A stretch of DNA of 64,000 nucleotides from Sphingopyxis sp. (lineage in GTDB: Bacteria > Pseudomonadota > Alphaproteobacteria > Sphingomonadales > Sphingomonadaceae). Position numbers and translations under genes: made by a program. Shown here piece by piece: positions 27,047 to 34,971 of the stretch (positions are counted from its first letter, which is position 1; every line of letters starts with the position of its first letter). The notes under the pieces were generated by a model that had not been told where the DNA came from, made no database searches, and saw only the letters and a program-made list of their open reading frames with translations. The stretch is from NCBI GenBank assembly GCA_030145715.1, contig JAIXHQ010000003.1:62001-126000 (forward strand). The letters are read 5' to 3'.

Positions 27047-28503
27047 GTTCGGCCGAAATGACGGCGCCGAAAGCGTCGCGCCTGCCCGTGTGGCTGAAAA
27101 CCACGCATGGGCTGGGCAGCATCGCATACGGCATCAAGGACAATGGTTTTTCGACCTTTTTGCTGTTGTTCTATAATCAGGTGATCGGGCTGGACGCCGG
27201 CGTCGTCGGCGCCGCGATCATGATCGCGCTGATCGCCGACGCCTTTGTCGATCCGATCATCGGGGAACTGACCGACCGCACGCGCAGCCGCTGGGGCCGC
27301 CGCCTGCCCTGGCTTTATGGCGCGCCCGTCCCGCTCGCGATCATGTGGATGCTGTTGTGGAGCCCGCCCGAAATGAGTGATGCGATGACGGTCGCATGGC
27401 TGATCGGTTTCGCGATCATCGTGCGGTCGCTGGTGTCGATGTGCGAAGTGCCATCGGTGGCGATCGTGCCCGAACTGACCGCCGATTATGACGAGCGGAC
27501 CGCGGTGATGCGCTATCGCTACCTGTTCGGATGGGGCGGCGGCCTGGTGATCCTGTTGCTGGCCTATGGCGTGTTTTTCGGCGGCGCAAAGGGGCTGGTC
27601 GACCCCGAAGGCTATTTCCCATATGCCCTGACCGGCGCGCTGCTGATGTCGGGCGCGGTGATGGTGTCGGCGGCGGGCCAGCATCGCCGCATCGCGGTGT
27701 CGAACTTGTCCGACGTCAATCCAAAGACGACGTTGCGGCAGGTCTTGAGCGAAATGCGCCACACGCTGTCGAACCGCGCCTTTCTGTGGCTGACGTTCGC
27801 CGCGCTGTTCGGTTTCATCAATCAGGGCATCACCTTTTCGCTCAACAATTATCTGCTGGGATTTTTCTGGCAGTTCACGCAGACCGAAATGGTCGCCTAT
27901 GTCTTTCTGCTGTTCGGGACGATGATCGCCGCCTTTTTGATCGTGGCGCCGATGTCGGCGCGGCTGGGCAAGCGCAACGGCGCGATCGTCGCGGGCGCGA
28001 TCGCCCTGCTCGTCAACAGCGGCGTCTATTTCATATGGATATTGGGCCTGTTCCCCGGTCTGCCCGGCAAGCCCAACGTCGCGGCGATGTTTGCGCTGAT
28101 ATTCGTCAGCAACAGTTTTTCGATCATCCTGATGATCCTGTCGTCGTCGATGATGGCCGATGTGGTCGAAGCATCGCAAAGCGAAACGGGCCGCCGATCG
28201 GAAGGGCTGTTCTTTGCCGGATATTTCTTCATGCAGAAATGCGCGACGGGCATCGGCATTTTTGTCGCGGGGCTGATCCTGTCGCTTGCGGCCTTTCCGG
28301 CGAACGCGAAACCGGGGGAGGTCGGCGGCGACGTGCTGGGCAATCTCGCGCTCGGCTATGCGCTCGCGATCCTGATCATCGGGACGCTCGGGCTGATCGT
28401 GATGCGCCGGTTCCCGATCTCACGCGCCGATCATGAAGCGCGACTGGCGCTGCTCGACGATGCCGCGCGCAGCGAACCGGACGCAAGCGGGATGCACCCG
28501 TAA
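27043..28503 (+). CDS. MFS transporter, GPH (sugar/cation symporter-like) type
   Basis: A 486-residue protein with about 12 hydrophobic helices. The motifs IADAFVDPIIGELTDRTRSRWGRR (loop 2-3) and the DVNPKTTLRQVLSEMRHTL central loop are typical of the glycoside-pentoside-hexuronide:cation symporter family, but many alphaproteobacterial members sit in lipid or steroid clusters and their cargo is unknown. I chose GTG at 27043, which overlaps the upstream TGA and has GGAG 7 bases before it; an ATG five codons later is possible. Downstream, 110 bp later, come the dehydrogenase genes of the 4-hydroxyacyl-CoA group. Confidence 0.87.
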   Translation: MSSAEMTAPKASRLPVWLKTTHGLGSIAYGIKDNGFSTFLLLFYNQVIGLDAGVVGAAIMIALIADAFVDPIIGELTDRTRSRWGRRLPWLYGAPVPLAIMWMLLWSPPEMSDAMTVAWLIGFAIIVRSLVSMCEVPSVAIVPELTADYDERTAVMRYRYLFGWGGGLVILLLAYGVFFGGAKGLVDPEGYFPYALTGALLMSGAVMVSAAGQHRRIAVSNLSDVNPKTTLRQVLSEMRHTLSNRAFLWLTFAALFGFINQGITFSLNNYLLGFFWQFTQTEMVAYVFLLFGTMIAAFLIVAPMSARLGKRNGAIVAGAIALLVNSGVYFIWILGLFPGLPGKPNVAAMFALIFVSNSFSIILMILSSSMMADVVEASQSETGRRSEGLFFAGYFFMQKCATGIGIFVAGLILSLAAFPANAKPGEVGGDVLGNLALGYALAILIIGTLGLIVMRRFPISRADHEARLALLDDAARSEPDASGMHP

Positions 28504-28581
28504 CGATGATGTCGCCAATCGGCGGGATGATGGAATTTTAGGATCGTCGGGCTTGGCAAGGCGCGCGAAACGGTCCAAGGG

Positions 28582-28597
28582 TTTACGTAAACGTAAA
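28582..28597. promoter_or_regulatory. 16-bp inverted repeat operator upstream of ACAD11-like gene
   Basis: TTTACGT-AA-ACGTAAA is a perfect inverted repeat with 7-bp arms, ending 17 bp before the ATG of the dehydrogenase at 28,614. From memory it resembles operators of MerR-type LiuR regulators, which control branched-chain and fatty acid degradation in proteobacteria, but no such regulator gene lies in the window. A purine-rich stretch (GGGAAAGGAAG) between it and the ATG serves as the ribosome site. Confidence 0.65.
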
Positions 28598-28613
28598 GGG
28601 AAAGGAAGCATAG

Positions 28614-29903
28614 ATGGACTTCGACCTCACCGACCGGCAGGTCTATTGGCGCGACCGGGTTCGCGATTTCGTCGAGCGCAAGGTCCGCCCCGCCATACCC
28701 ACCTATGACGAGCAGGACAAGGCGGGCGATCGCTGGAAGGTGCTGCCCATACTCGAAGAGTTGAAGGCCGAGGCGAAGGACGCCGGCATCTGGAACCTGT
28801 TCATGCCGCCGCGCAGCGCCGCGCACCATCATGTCGACGAAACGTTCGAGTTCGAGGGGCCGGGCTTGACCAATCTGGAATATGCGCTGTGCGCCGAGGA
28901 AATGGGCCGCATCGGCTTTGCGAGCGAGGTGTTCAACTGTTCGGCGCCTGACACCGGCAATATGGAAGTGTTCCACCGTTATGGCACGCGCGCGCAGAAG
29001 GACAAATATCTGGGCCGGTTGATGAACGGCGAAATCCGTTCGGCGTTCCTGATGACCGAGCCGCGCGTGGCGTCGTCCGACGCGACGAACATCGAGACGC
29101 GGATCGAGCGCGACGGCGACGATTATATCATCAACGGCACCAAATGGTGGTCGTCGGGCGCGGGCGATCCGCGTTGCGAAGTGGCGATCGTCATGGGCAA
29201 GACCGATTTCGCCGCCAAGCGCCATGCACAGCAGTCGATGGTATTGATGCCGCTGAACGCGCCCGGCGTGACGATCCTGCGTCACCTGCCCGTATTCGGT
29301 TATGACGACGCGCCGCACGGCCATATGGAAATCGAACTGAAAGACGTGCGCGTCAATGCCGAGGACGCGATGCTGCTGGGCGAGGGTCGCGGCTTCGAAA
29401 TCGCGCAGGGGCGCCTTGGCCCCGGCCGCATCCACCATTGTATGCGCACGATCGGCGTGGCCGAAGAAGCGATCGCCAAGATGGCAAGGCGCCTTCAGTC
29501 GCGCGTCGCATTCGGCAAGAAGGTCGCCGAATACAGCATTTGGGAACATCGCCTGGCGCGCGCGCGCATCGACATCGAAATGACGCGGCTGCTGTGCCTG
29601 AAGGCCGCCGACATGATGGACAAGGTGGGCAACAAGACCGCTGCCGCCGAAATCGCGATGATAAAGGTTCAGGCGCCGAACATGGCGCTGAAGATCATCG
29701 ACGATGCGATCCAGGCGCATGGCGGCGGCGGGGTGTCGGAGGATTTCGGGCTGGCCAGGGCCTATGCGCACCAGCGCACCCTGCGGCTTGCCGACGGGCC
29801 CGACGAAGTCCACGAACGCGCAATCGCGCGGATCGAATTCGCCCGGCACAGCGAAGCGAGCGATCCCGGCTTTTCATCCGGTGACATTGGCGTTTCACGT
29901 TAA
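28614..29903 (+). CDS. Acyl-CoA dehydrogenase of the ACAD10/11 (LvaC) type
   Basis: A 429-residue flavoprotein. Unlike ordinary acyl-CoA dehydrogenases it has the ACAD10/11 signatures: [42 protein letters not shown] (in pieces), the long [21 protein letters not shown] and the C-terminal [18 protein letters not shown]. In humans ACAD11 and in Pseudomonas LvaC, such enzymes work on 4-phospho-acyl-CoA made by a partner kinase domain, leading to 3-hydroxyacyl-CoA. Here the kinase is a separate gene at 31,015 in the same run, with a Zn alcohol dehydrogenase between. The role in 4-hydroxyacyl-CoA breakdown is inferred from these matches. Confidence 0.92.
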   Translation: MDFDLTDRQVYWRDRVRDFVERKVRPAIPTYDEQDKAGDRWKVLPILEELKAEAKDAGIWNLFMPPRSAAHHHVDETFEFEGPGLTNLEYALCAEEMGRIGFASEVFNCSAPDTGNMEVFHRYGTRAQKDKYLGRLMNGEIRSAFLMTEPRVASSDATNIETRIERDGDDYIINGTKWWSSGAGDPRCEVAIVMGKTDFAAKRHAQQSMVLMPLNAPGVTILRHLPVFGYDDAPHGHMEIELKDVRVNAEDAMLLGEGRGFEIAQGRLGPGRIHHCMRTIGVAEEAIAKMARRLQSRVAFGKKVAEYSIWEHRLARARIDIEMTRLLCLKAADMMDKVGNKTAAAEIAMIKVQAPNMALKIIDDAIQAHGGGGVSEDFGLARAYAHQRTLRLADGPDEVHERAIARIEFARHSEASDPGFSSGDIGVSR

Positions 29904-29926
29904 AGGCCCAAAGCAGGAGAGCAAGA

Positions 29927-31018
29927 GTGAGCAAAGCCGCGATTCTGATCGAGCCGGGCCAGCCGCTGTCGATCGAGGATGTCGTCGTCGCCGATTGCGG
30001 CCCGCACGAGGTGCGGATTCGCACCGCCGCCTGTGGGCTGTGCCATTCGGACCTGCATTTCATCGATGGTGCCTATCCGCACCCGCTGCCCGCGATCCCC
30101 GGCCATGAGGCCGCCGGGATCGTCGAGGCGGTCGGCAGCGAAGTTCGCACGGTGAAGGTCGGCGACGCGGTCGTCACCTGCCTGTCGGCCTTTTGCGGCC
30201 ATTGCGAATTTTGCGTCACCGGCCGCATGTCATTGTGCATGGGCGGCGACACGCGTCGTCCGGCGGGATCGGCGCCGCGCATCGCACGGCCCGACGGGTC
30301 GCCGGTCAACCAGATGCTGAACCTGTCGGCCTTTGCCGAAACGATGCTGGTCCACGAACATGCCTGCGTCCGCATCGACCCCGCCATGCCGCTGGATCGC
30401 GCCGCGGTCATCGGATGCGCGGTGACGACGGGCGCGGGGACGATATTCAACGCCTGCAAGGTGACGCCGGGCGAGACGGTGGCGGTCGTCGGTTGTGGCG
30501 GCGTCGGGCTGGCAACGATCAACGCCGCGAAAATCGCGGGCGCGGGGCGCATCATCGCCGCCGACCCGGTTCCTGAAAAGCGCGAGCTGGCGAAAAAGCT
30601 GGGCGCGACGGACGTGGTCGACGCGCTGGCCGACGATGCCGCGAAACAGATTGTCGATCTGACGAAAGGCGGCGTCGACCATGCGATCGAGGCGGTCGGG
30701 CGGCCCGCATCGGCCAGCCTTGCGGTCGCATCGCTGCGCCGCGGCGGCACCGCGACGATCCTTGGCATGATGCCATTGTCGGAAAAGGTCGGCCTGTCGG
30801 CGATGGATTTGCTGTCGGGCAAGAAATTGCAGGGCGCGATCATGGGCGGCAACCGCTTTCCGGTCGACATCCCGCGCCTGGTCGATTTCTATCTGCGCGG
30901 CCTGCTCGACCTTGACAGCATCGTCGCCGAAACGATCCCGCTGGCCAAGGTCAACAAAGGTTTCGACAAGATGCGAAAGGGCGATGCCGCGCGGTCGGTG
31001 ATCGTGTTCGATCAATGA
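29927..31018 (+). CDS. Zinc-dependent alcohol dehydrogenase
   Basis: A 363-residue medium-chain dehydrogenase of the class III/NDMA type. Catalytic zinc ligands appear in CGLCHSDLHF (Cys37 region) and GHEAAGIVEAVG, and structural zinc ligands in CGHCEFCVTGRMSLC. The NAD-binding motif VAVVGCGGVGLATIN follows. It oxidises or reduces an alcohol/aldehyde with NAD. The start is GTG at 29927 with AGGAG about 8 bases upstream; no in-frame ATG lies nearby. It sits 23 bp after the ACAD11-like gene and overlaps the kinase-like gene by four bases. In this setting it could act on a hydroxy or keto acid side chain, which is inference. Confidence 0.93.
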   Translation: MSKAAILIEPGQPLSIEDVVVADCGPHEVRIRTAACGLCHSDLHFIDGAYPHPLPAIPGHEAAGIVEAVGSEVRTVKVGDAVVTCLSAFCGHCEFCVTGRMSLCMGGDTRRPAGSAPRIARPDGSPVNQMLNLSAFAETMLVHEHACVRIDPAMPLDRAAVIGCAVTTGAGTIFNACKVTPGETVAVVGCGGVGLATINAAKIAGAGRIIAADPVPEKRELAKKLGATDVVDALADDAAKQIVDLTKGGVDHAIEAVGRPASASLAVASLRRGGTATILGMMPLSEKVGLSAMDLLSGKKLQGAIMGGNRFPVDIPRLVDFYLRGLLDLDSIVAETIPLAKVNKGFDKMRKGDAARSVIVFDQ

Positions 31019-32082
31019 CTCTCGATGCGCAAAAGGCGTTTAGCGGCACCGTCGCGCCGGAAGGTGCCGACCGGCTGGACGAGGTGAAGCTGACCCGGTG
31101 GATGGACGCGAATGTTGAGGGCTTCGAAGGGCCGTTGACGCAGGGCAAGTTCGCCGGCGGTCAGTCGAACCCGACATACAAGATTTCCGCGCGGTCGGGC
31201 AATTATGTGCTGCGCCGCAAACCCTTTGGCCCGCTGTTGCCGTCGGCCCATGCGGTCGACCGCGAATATAAGGTGCAGGCGGGGCTGCACCGGATGGGCT
31301 TTCCCGTCGCGCGCCAATATGGCCTTTGCACCGACGACAGCATCGTCGGCAGTTGGTTCTATGTGATGAGCATGGTCGATGGCCAGACGATCTGGGACGG
31401 GTCGATGCCGGGATCGACCCCCGAAAATCGCCGCGCGACATATAAGGCGATGATCGACACGCTCGCCGCGCTGCACAGCGTCGATGTCGAAGCCGCGGGC
31501 CTGTCCGATTTCGGCAAGCCCGGCAATTATTTCGGTCGCCAGATCGATCGCTGGACCAAGCAATACCGCCTCTCCGAGACCGAAAGGATGGAGGAGATGG
31601 AGCGGCTGATCGCGTGGCTGCCCGCGACCCAGCCCGAACAGACGCGCACCAGCGTCGTCCATGGCGATTACCGTATCGACAACATGATCTTCGCCAAGGA
31701 TCGGCCGCAGGTGCTGGCCGTGCTCGATTGGGAGCTTTCCACGCTGGGCGATCCGCTGGCCGATTTCACCTATGTGGCGATGGCGTGGGTCACCGAAAAT
31801 GGCGGGCGGTCGGGGGTGTTGGACGTCGATCGCGCGGCGCTGGGCATTCCCGAACTGGACGAGGTAATCGAATGGTATTGCCAGGCGACGGGGCGCGATG
31901 GTGTGCCCGACATGAACTGGTATTTCGCCTATAATTTCTTCCGCCTGACAGGAATCATCCAGGGGATCAAGAAGCGCGTGATCGAGGGCACCGCGTCGTC
32001 GCAATATGCCAAGGATATGTCGGAACGCGTGTTGCCGCTGGCCCAGAAAGCGTGGGAGTTCGCGCGAAAGGCCGGCGCATGA
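31015..32082 (+). CDS. Aminoglycoside-phosphotransferase-fold kinase, ACAD10/11 N-domain (LvaA) type
   Basis: A 355-residue APH-fold protein. FAGGQSNPTYKI (nucleotide-binding loop), YVLRRKPFGPLLPSAHAVDRE, the catalytic VVHGDYRIDNMIF (Brenner-like HGDxxxxN) and LAVLDWELSTLGDPLADF (DWE motif) match the N-terminal half of human ACAD11 and Pseudomonas LvaA. Those phosphorylate 4-hydroxyacyl-CoA, so this is probably an acyl-CoA kinase and not an antibiotic-resistance gene. The ATG overlaps the TGA of the alcohol dehydrogenase and its own TGA overlaps the ATG of the next SDR. Confidence 0.92.
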   Translation: MTLDAQKAFSGTVAPEGADRLDEVKLTRWMDANVEGFEGPLTQGKFAGGQSNPTYKISARSGNYVLRRKPFGPLLPSAHAVDREYKVQAGLHRMGFPVARQYGLCTDDSIVGSWFYVMSMVDGQTIWDGSMPGSTPENRRATYKAMIDTLAALHSVDVEAAGLSDFGKPGNYFGRQIDRWTKQYRLSETERMEEMERLIAWLPATQPEQTRTSVVHGDYRIDNMIFAKDRPQVLAVLDWELSTLGDPLADFTYVAMAWVTENGGRSGVLDVDRAALGIPELDEVIEWYCQATGRDGVPDMNWYFAYNFFRLTGIIQGIKKRVIEGTASSQYAKDMSERVLPLAQKAWEFARKAGA

Positions 32083-32855
32083 GCCTGTTCGACATGAGCG
32101 GCGAGGTCGCGCTGATTACCGGGTCGTCGCGCGGCATCGGCCGGGCGATCGCCGAGGCAATGGCCCAACAGGGCGCCAAGGTGGTGATTTCAAGCCGCAA
32201 ACAGGATGCCTGCGATGCGGCCGCGGCAGAGATCAACGACGAGTTTGGCGCGGGGACGGCGATCGCGGTCGCCGCCAACATCTCGTCGAAAGAGGATTTG
32301 CAGACGCTGGCCAACGAGGCGCGCGCCGCGTTCGGCAAAGTCAGCGTGCTTGTCTGCAACGCGGCGTCCAGCCCCTATTATGGGCCCGGCCTGGGGATCA
32401 GTGACGAGCAGTTCCGCAAGACGATGGACAATAATATCCTGTCCAACCACTGGCTGATCGCAATGGTCGCGCCCGAAATGCTGGAACGCGGCGCCGGATC
32501 GATCATCATCATCAGTTCGATCGGCGGACTGAAGGGATCGCCGATCATCGGCGCATACGGGATTTCCAAGGCCGCCGACATGCAGATCGCGCGCAATTTC
32601 GCGGTCGAGTTCGGGCCGCGGGGCGTGCGCGTCAATTGCGTCGCGCCGGGCCTGATCCGCACCGACATGGCGCGCGCGCTGTGGGAAGACCCGGAGAATC
32701 TGAAACGATCCACCGCCAGTTCGACACTGAAGCGGATCGGCGAACCGCACGAAATCGCGGGCGCCGCCGTCTTCCTTGCCAGCAAGGCGGGGGCATTCAC
32801 CACCGGCCAGACCATCGTGTGCGATGGCGGGGCCACGATTTCGGGAGGCGTATGA
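32079..32855 (+). CDS. Short-chain dehydrogenase/reductase
   Basis: A 258-residue SDR with ITGSSRGIGRAIAEAM (about 14-29), the NAASSPYYGPG segment where the usual NNAG is CNAA, ISSIGGLKGSP, catalytic YGISKAADMQIA (Tyr and Lys) and the C-terminal FLASKAGAFTTGQTIVCDGG. The NNAG to CNAA change is seen in some DHRS4-like carbonyl reductases, which this resembles. The start overlaps the upstream kinase stop as ATGA. A frame open ten codons further upstream is rejected. It likely reduces or oxidises a keto or hydroxy acyl-CoA in the same pathway. Confidence 0.9.
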   Translation: MSLFDMSGEVALITGSSRGIGRAIAEAMAQQGAKVVISSRKQDACDAAAAEINDEFGAGTAIAVAANISSKEDLQTLANEARAAFGKVSVLVCNAASSPYYGPGLGISDEQFRKTMDNNILSNHWLIAMVAPEMLERGAGSIIIISSIGGLKGSPIIGAYGISKAADMQIARNFAVEFGPRGVRVNCVAPGLIRTDMARALWEDPENLKRSTASSTLKRIGEPHEIAGAAVFLASKAGAFTTGQTIVCDGGATISGGV

Positions 32856-33658
32856 TGGGCGCGTTGGACGGCAAGGTTGCGATCATCACAGGAGCTGGCA
32901 GCGGAATCGGCCGCGCAAGCGCGCTGCGTTTCGCGGCGGAGGGCGCAAAGCTGGTCATCGGCGACAAGACCGCCGCGGTGCATGAGACCGCCGGACTGGT
33001 AAAGGATGCGGGCGGCAGCGCCGTCGCACTGGAGATCGACGCGGGCGTCGAGGCGGATGTCGCCGCGCTGGTCGCGGCGGCGAAGGATAATTTCGGCGCG
33101 ATCGACATCGCCTTTGCCAACGCCGGGATCATCGGCGACATGGGTGGCATTTTCGATTTCGATCCCGATGCGTGGGCCGAAACGCTGCGCGTCAATTTGA
33201 TCGGCCCGGCGCTGATGGTGAAACATGCCGGCAAGGCGATGGTCGATCAGGGACGCGGCGGCGCCATCGTCCTGACCGCCAGCGTCGCGGGGATTAATTC
33301 GGGGGCCGGACCGGGCGCCTATTCCGCCTCGAAGGCGGGTGTCATTAACCTTGCCAAGGTCGCGGCACAGCAATTGTCGACCAGCGGTGTGCGCGTCAAC
33401 GCCATTTGCCCCGGCCTGACCGAAACGGGCATGACCAAGCCGACGTTCGATTATGCCAAGGCCAAGGAGGTCACGCACAAGCTGGGCCAGCTCAATCCGC
33501 TGCGCCGCGCCGCGCAGCCCGATGAGCTGGCGAATGTCGCGCTGTTCCTGGCCAGCGATCAGGCAAGCTATGTCAACGGACAGGCGATCGCGGTCGACGG
33601 CGGCCTGACCAGTTCGCATCCGGTGACGCGCCAGTTGCTCGGCCAGACGTCGCACTGA
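32852..33658 (+). CDS. Short-chain dehydrogenase/reductase
   Basis: A 268-residue SDR with IITGAGSGIGRASAL (about 11-25), FANAGIIGDMGG, VLTASVAGINSGAGPG, the catalytic YSASKAGVINLAK, and FLASDQASYVNGQAIAVDGG. Two ATGs in a row (32852 and 32855) can start it; the first overlaps the upstream TGA as ATGA, and GGAGG at about 32844-32848 fits the second better. It ends 12 bp before the beta-lactamase-fold gene. With two SDRs and a zinc dehydrogenase the operon has three redox enzymes, consistent with sequential hydroxyl oxidation. Confidence 0.9.
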   Translation: MMGALDGKVAIITGAGSGIGRASALRFAAEGAKLVIGDKTAAVHETAGLVKDAGGSAVALEIDAGVEADVAALVAAAKDNFGAIDIAFANAGIIGDMGGIFDFDPDAWAETLRVNLIGPALMVKHAGKAMVDQGRGGAIVLTASVAGINSGAGPGAYSASKAGVINLAKVAAQQLSTSGVRVNAICPGLTETGMTKPTFDYAKAKEVTHKLGQLNPLRRAAQPDELANVALFLASDQASYVNGQAIAVDGGLTSSHPVTRQLLGQTSH

Positions 33659-33670
33659 TAGGGCGGTTGC

Positions 33671-34873
33671 ATGACACATGGTTTCGACACGGCGCGGCTG
33701 GACCGCATCCCCGCATTTCTGGCCGCCAAATATGTCGATTCCGGCCGCCTGCCGCACGCGGCGACGCTGGTGTCGCGACGCGGCGAGATCGCGCACCTGT
33801 CATGTATCGGCGAGGCACGGCCGGGCGCGGCGCTGAAAGAGGATGCGATATTCCGCATCGCCAGCATGACCAAGCCGATCACCAGTGTCGCCTTCATGAT
33901 GCTGGTCGAGGAGGGCAAGGTCGCGCTGTCCGACCCGCTGGTCAAATTCTGCCCCGAGTTTCGTGATACCGGCGTGTTCGTCGCGGGCGGCGGCAACGTC
34001 CCCTTTCTGACGCGGCCGCCGACGCAGCCGATCCGTATGATCGACCTGCTGCGCCACACGGCGGGGCTGACCTATGGCTTTCAGGAACGCACCCCGGTCG
34101 ATGCCGCCTATCGCAAGGCGCGGATCGACGATTTCGACGCCGATTACACGATGGACAGCTTTATCGCGAACCTTGCGAAAATGCCGCTTCAGTTCGATCC
34201 CGGCGCGCACTGGAATTATTCGATGGCGACCGACGTGCTGGGCGCGGTGATCGAACGGATCGAGGGCAAGCCCTTTGCCGAGGTGTTGCAGAACCGGATA
34301 TTTGGCCCGCTGGGCATGGTCGATACCGGGTTTCAGGTTCCCGCCAACCAGCAGCACCGCCTGACCGACTGCTATGCCTTTGACCCCAGGGAAAAGATGA
34401 AGGGGTTTGACGAAGGCGCGCGCAGCCGCTGGGCCAAGGATCGCAGCTTTCATTCCGGCGGCGGCGGGCTTGCCTCTACCCTTCACGACTATCACCGTTT
34501 CTGCCTGATGCTGCTGGGTGGCGGCAAGATCGGCGATACACGCATCGTCAGCCGCAAGACGATGGAGCTGATGACGGCGAACCATCTGCCCGGCGGCGGC
34601 GACCTGACCCAGCACAGCGTCGGTATTTTCAGCGAGGATGAAAATGCCGGGGTCGGTTTCGGGCTGGGCCTTGCCGTCACGCTGGACCCGGCGGCCGCGG
34701 GGATTCCGGGTTCGGCGGGCGACTTTTACTGGGGCGGCATGTTCTCCACCGGCTTTTTCGTCGATCCGGTCGAGGAAATCTGCATGGTCTTCATGACCCA
34801 GCTCATGCCATCTTCCACCTATCCGGTGCGGCGCGAGGTCAAGACATTGATCCATGCCGCGATCGACGATTAA
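33671..34873 (+). CDS. Serine hydrolase, class C beta-lactamase fold (EstB-like)
   Basis: A 400-residue protein. The nucleophile motif SMTK (in [16 protein letters not shown]) and the YxN-type motif in [12 protein letters not shown] are present. The HTG-like block in [12 protein letters not shown] and the C-terminal [15 protein letters not shown] complete the fold. There is no signal peptide, so it is cytoplasmic. Relatives are carboxylesterases (EstB), 6-aminohexanoate-dimer hydrolases and similar enzymes, and antibiotic resistance is unlikely. Its place between the SDR genes and the multifunctional FadJ-like gene suggests ester or thioester cleavage in the same pathway. No Shine-Dalgarno of note precedes the ATG. 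Confidence 0.9.
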   Translation: MTHGFDTARLDRIPAFLAAKYVDSGRLPHAATLVSRRGEIAHLSCIGEARPGAALKEDAIFRIASMTKPITSVAFMMLVEEGKVALSDPLVKFCPEFRDTGVFVAGGGNVPFLTRPPTQPIRMIDLLRHTAGLTYGFQERTPVDAAYRKARIDDFDADYTMDSFIANLAKMPLQFDPGAHWNYSMATDVLGAVIERIEGKPFAEVLQNRIFGPLGMVDTGFQVPANQQHRLTDCYAFDPREKMKGFDEGARSRWAKDRSFHSGGGGLASTLHDYHRFCLMLLGGGKIGDTRIVSRKTMELMTANHLPGGGDLTQHSVGIFSEDENAGVGFGLGLAVTLDPAAAGIPGSAGDFYWGGMFSTGFFVDPVEEICMVFMTQLMPSSTYPVRREVKTLIHAAIDD

Positions 34874-34895
34874 AGCCGCCATGGTTCCAATCCGG

Positions 34896-34929
34896 CACCG
34901 GCCGGTGATGGATTCCCGCCTTCGCGGGG
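34896..34929. repeat. Short palindromic intergenic elements
   Basis: CACCGGCCGGTG (34896-34907) is a perfect 12-bp palindrome. It is followed by GATTCCCGCCTTCGCGGGGA, whose CCCGC-CTTC-GCGGG can form a tight hairpin. The latter phrase recurs between genes in sphingomonad genomes, as I recall. The element lies in the 98-bp gap before the FadJ-like gene. Confidence 0.5.
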
Positions 34930-34971
34930 ACGCACCCTTTCTGATCAATCTTTAGTTTAAAGGAGCCCAAT

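Noticed and set aside
28431-29849. A long leftward open frame opposite the ACAD11-like dehydrogenase
   Set aside because: The composition is unlike a real protein, and the dehydrogenase on the plus strand has all family motifs.
31015-32082. Antibiotic (aminoglycoside) resistance from the APH fold
   Set aside because: The signature blocks match the ACAD10/11 kinase domain, and all neighbours are acyl-CoA enzymes.
33671-34873. A beta-lactamase resistance gene
   Set aside because: No signal peptide is present, and the motifs fit cytoplasmic EstB-like esterases within a catabolic operon.
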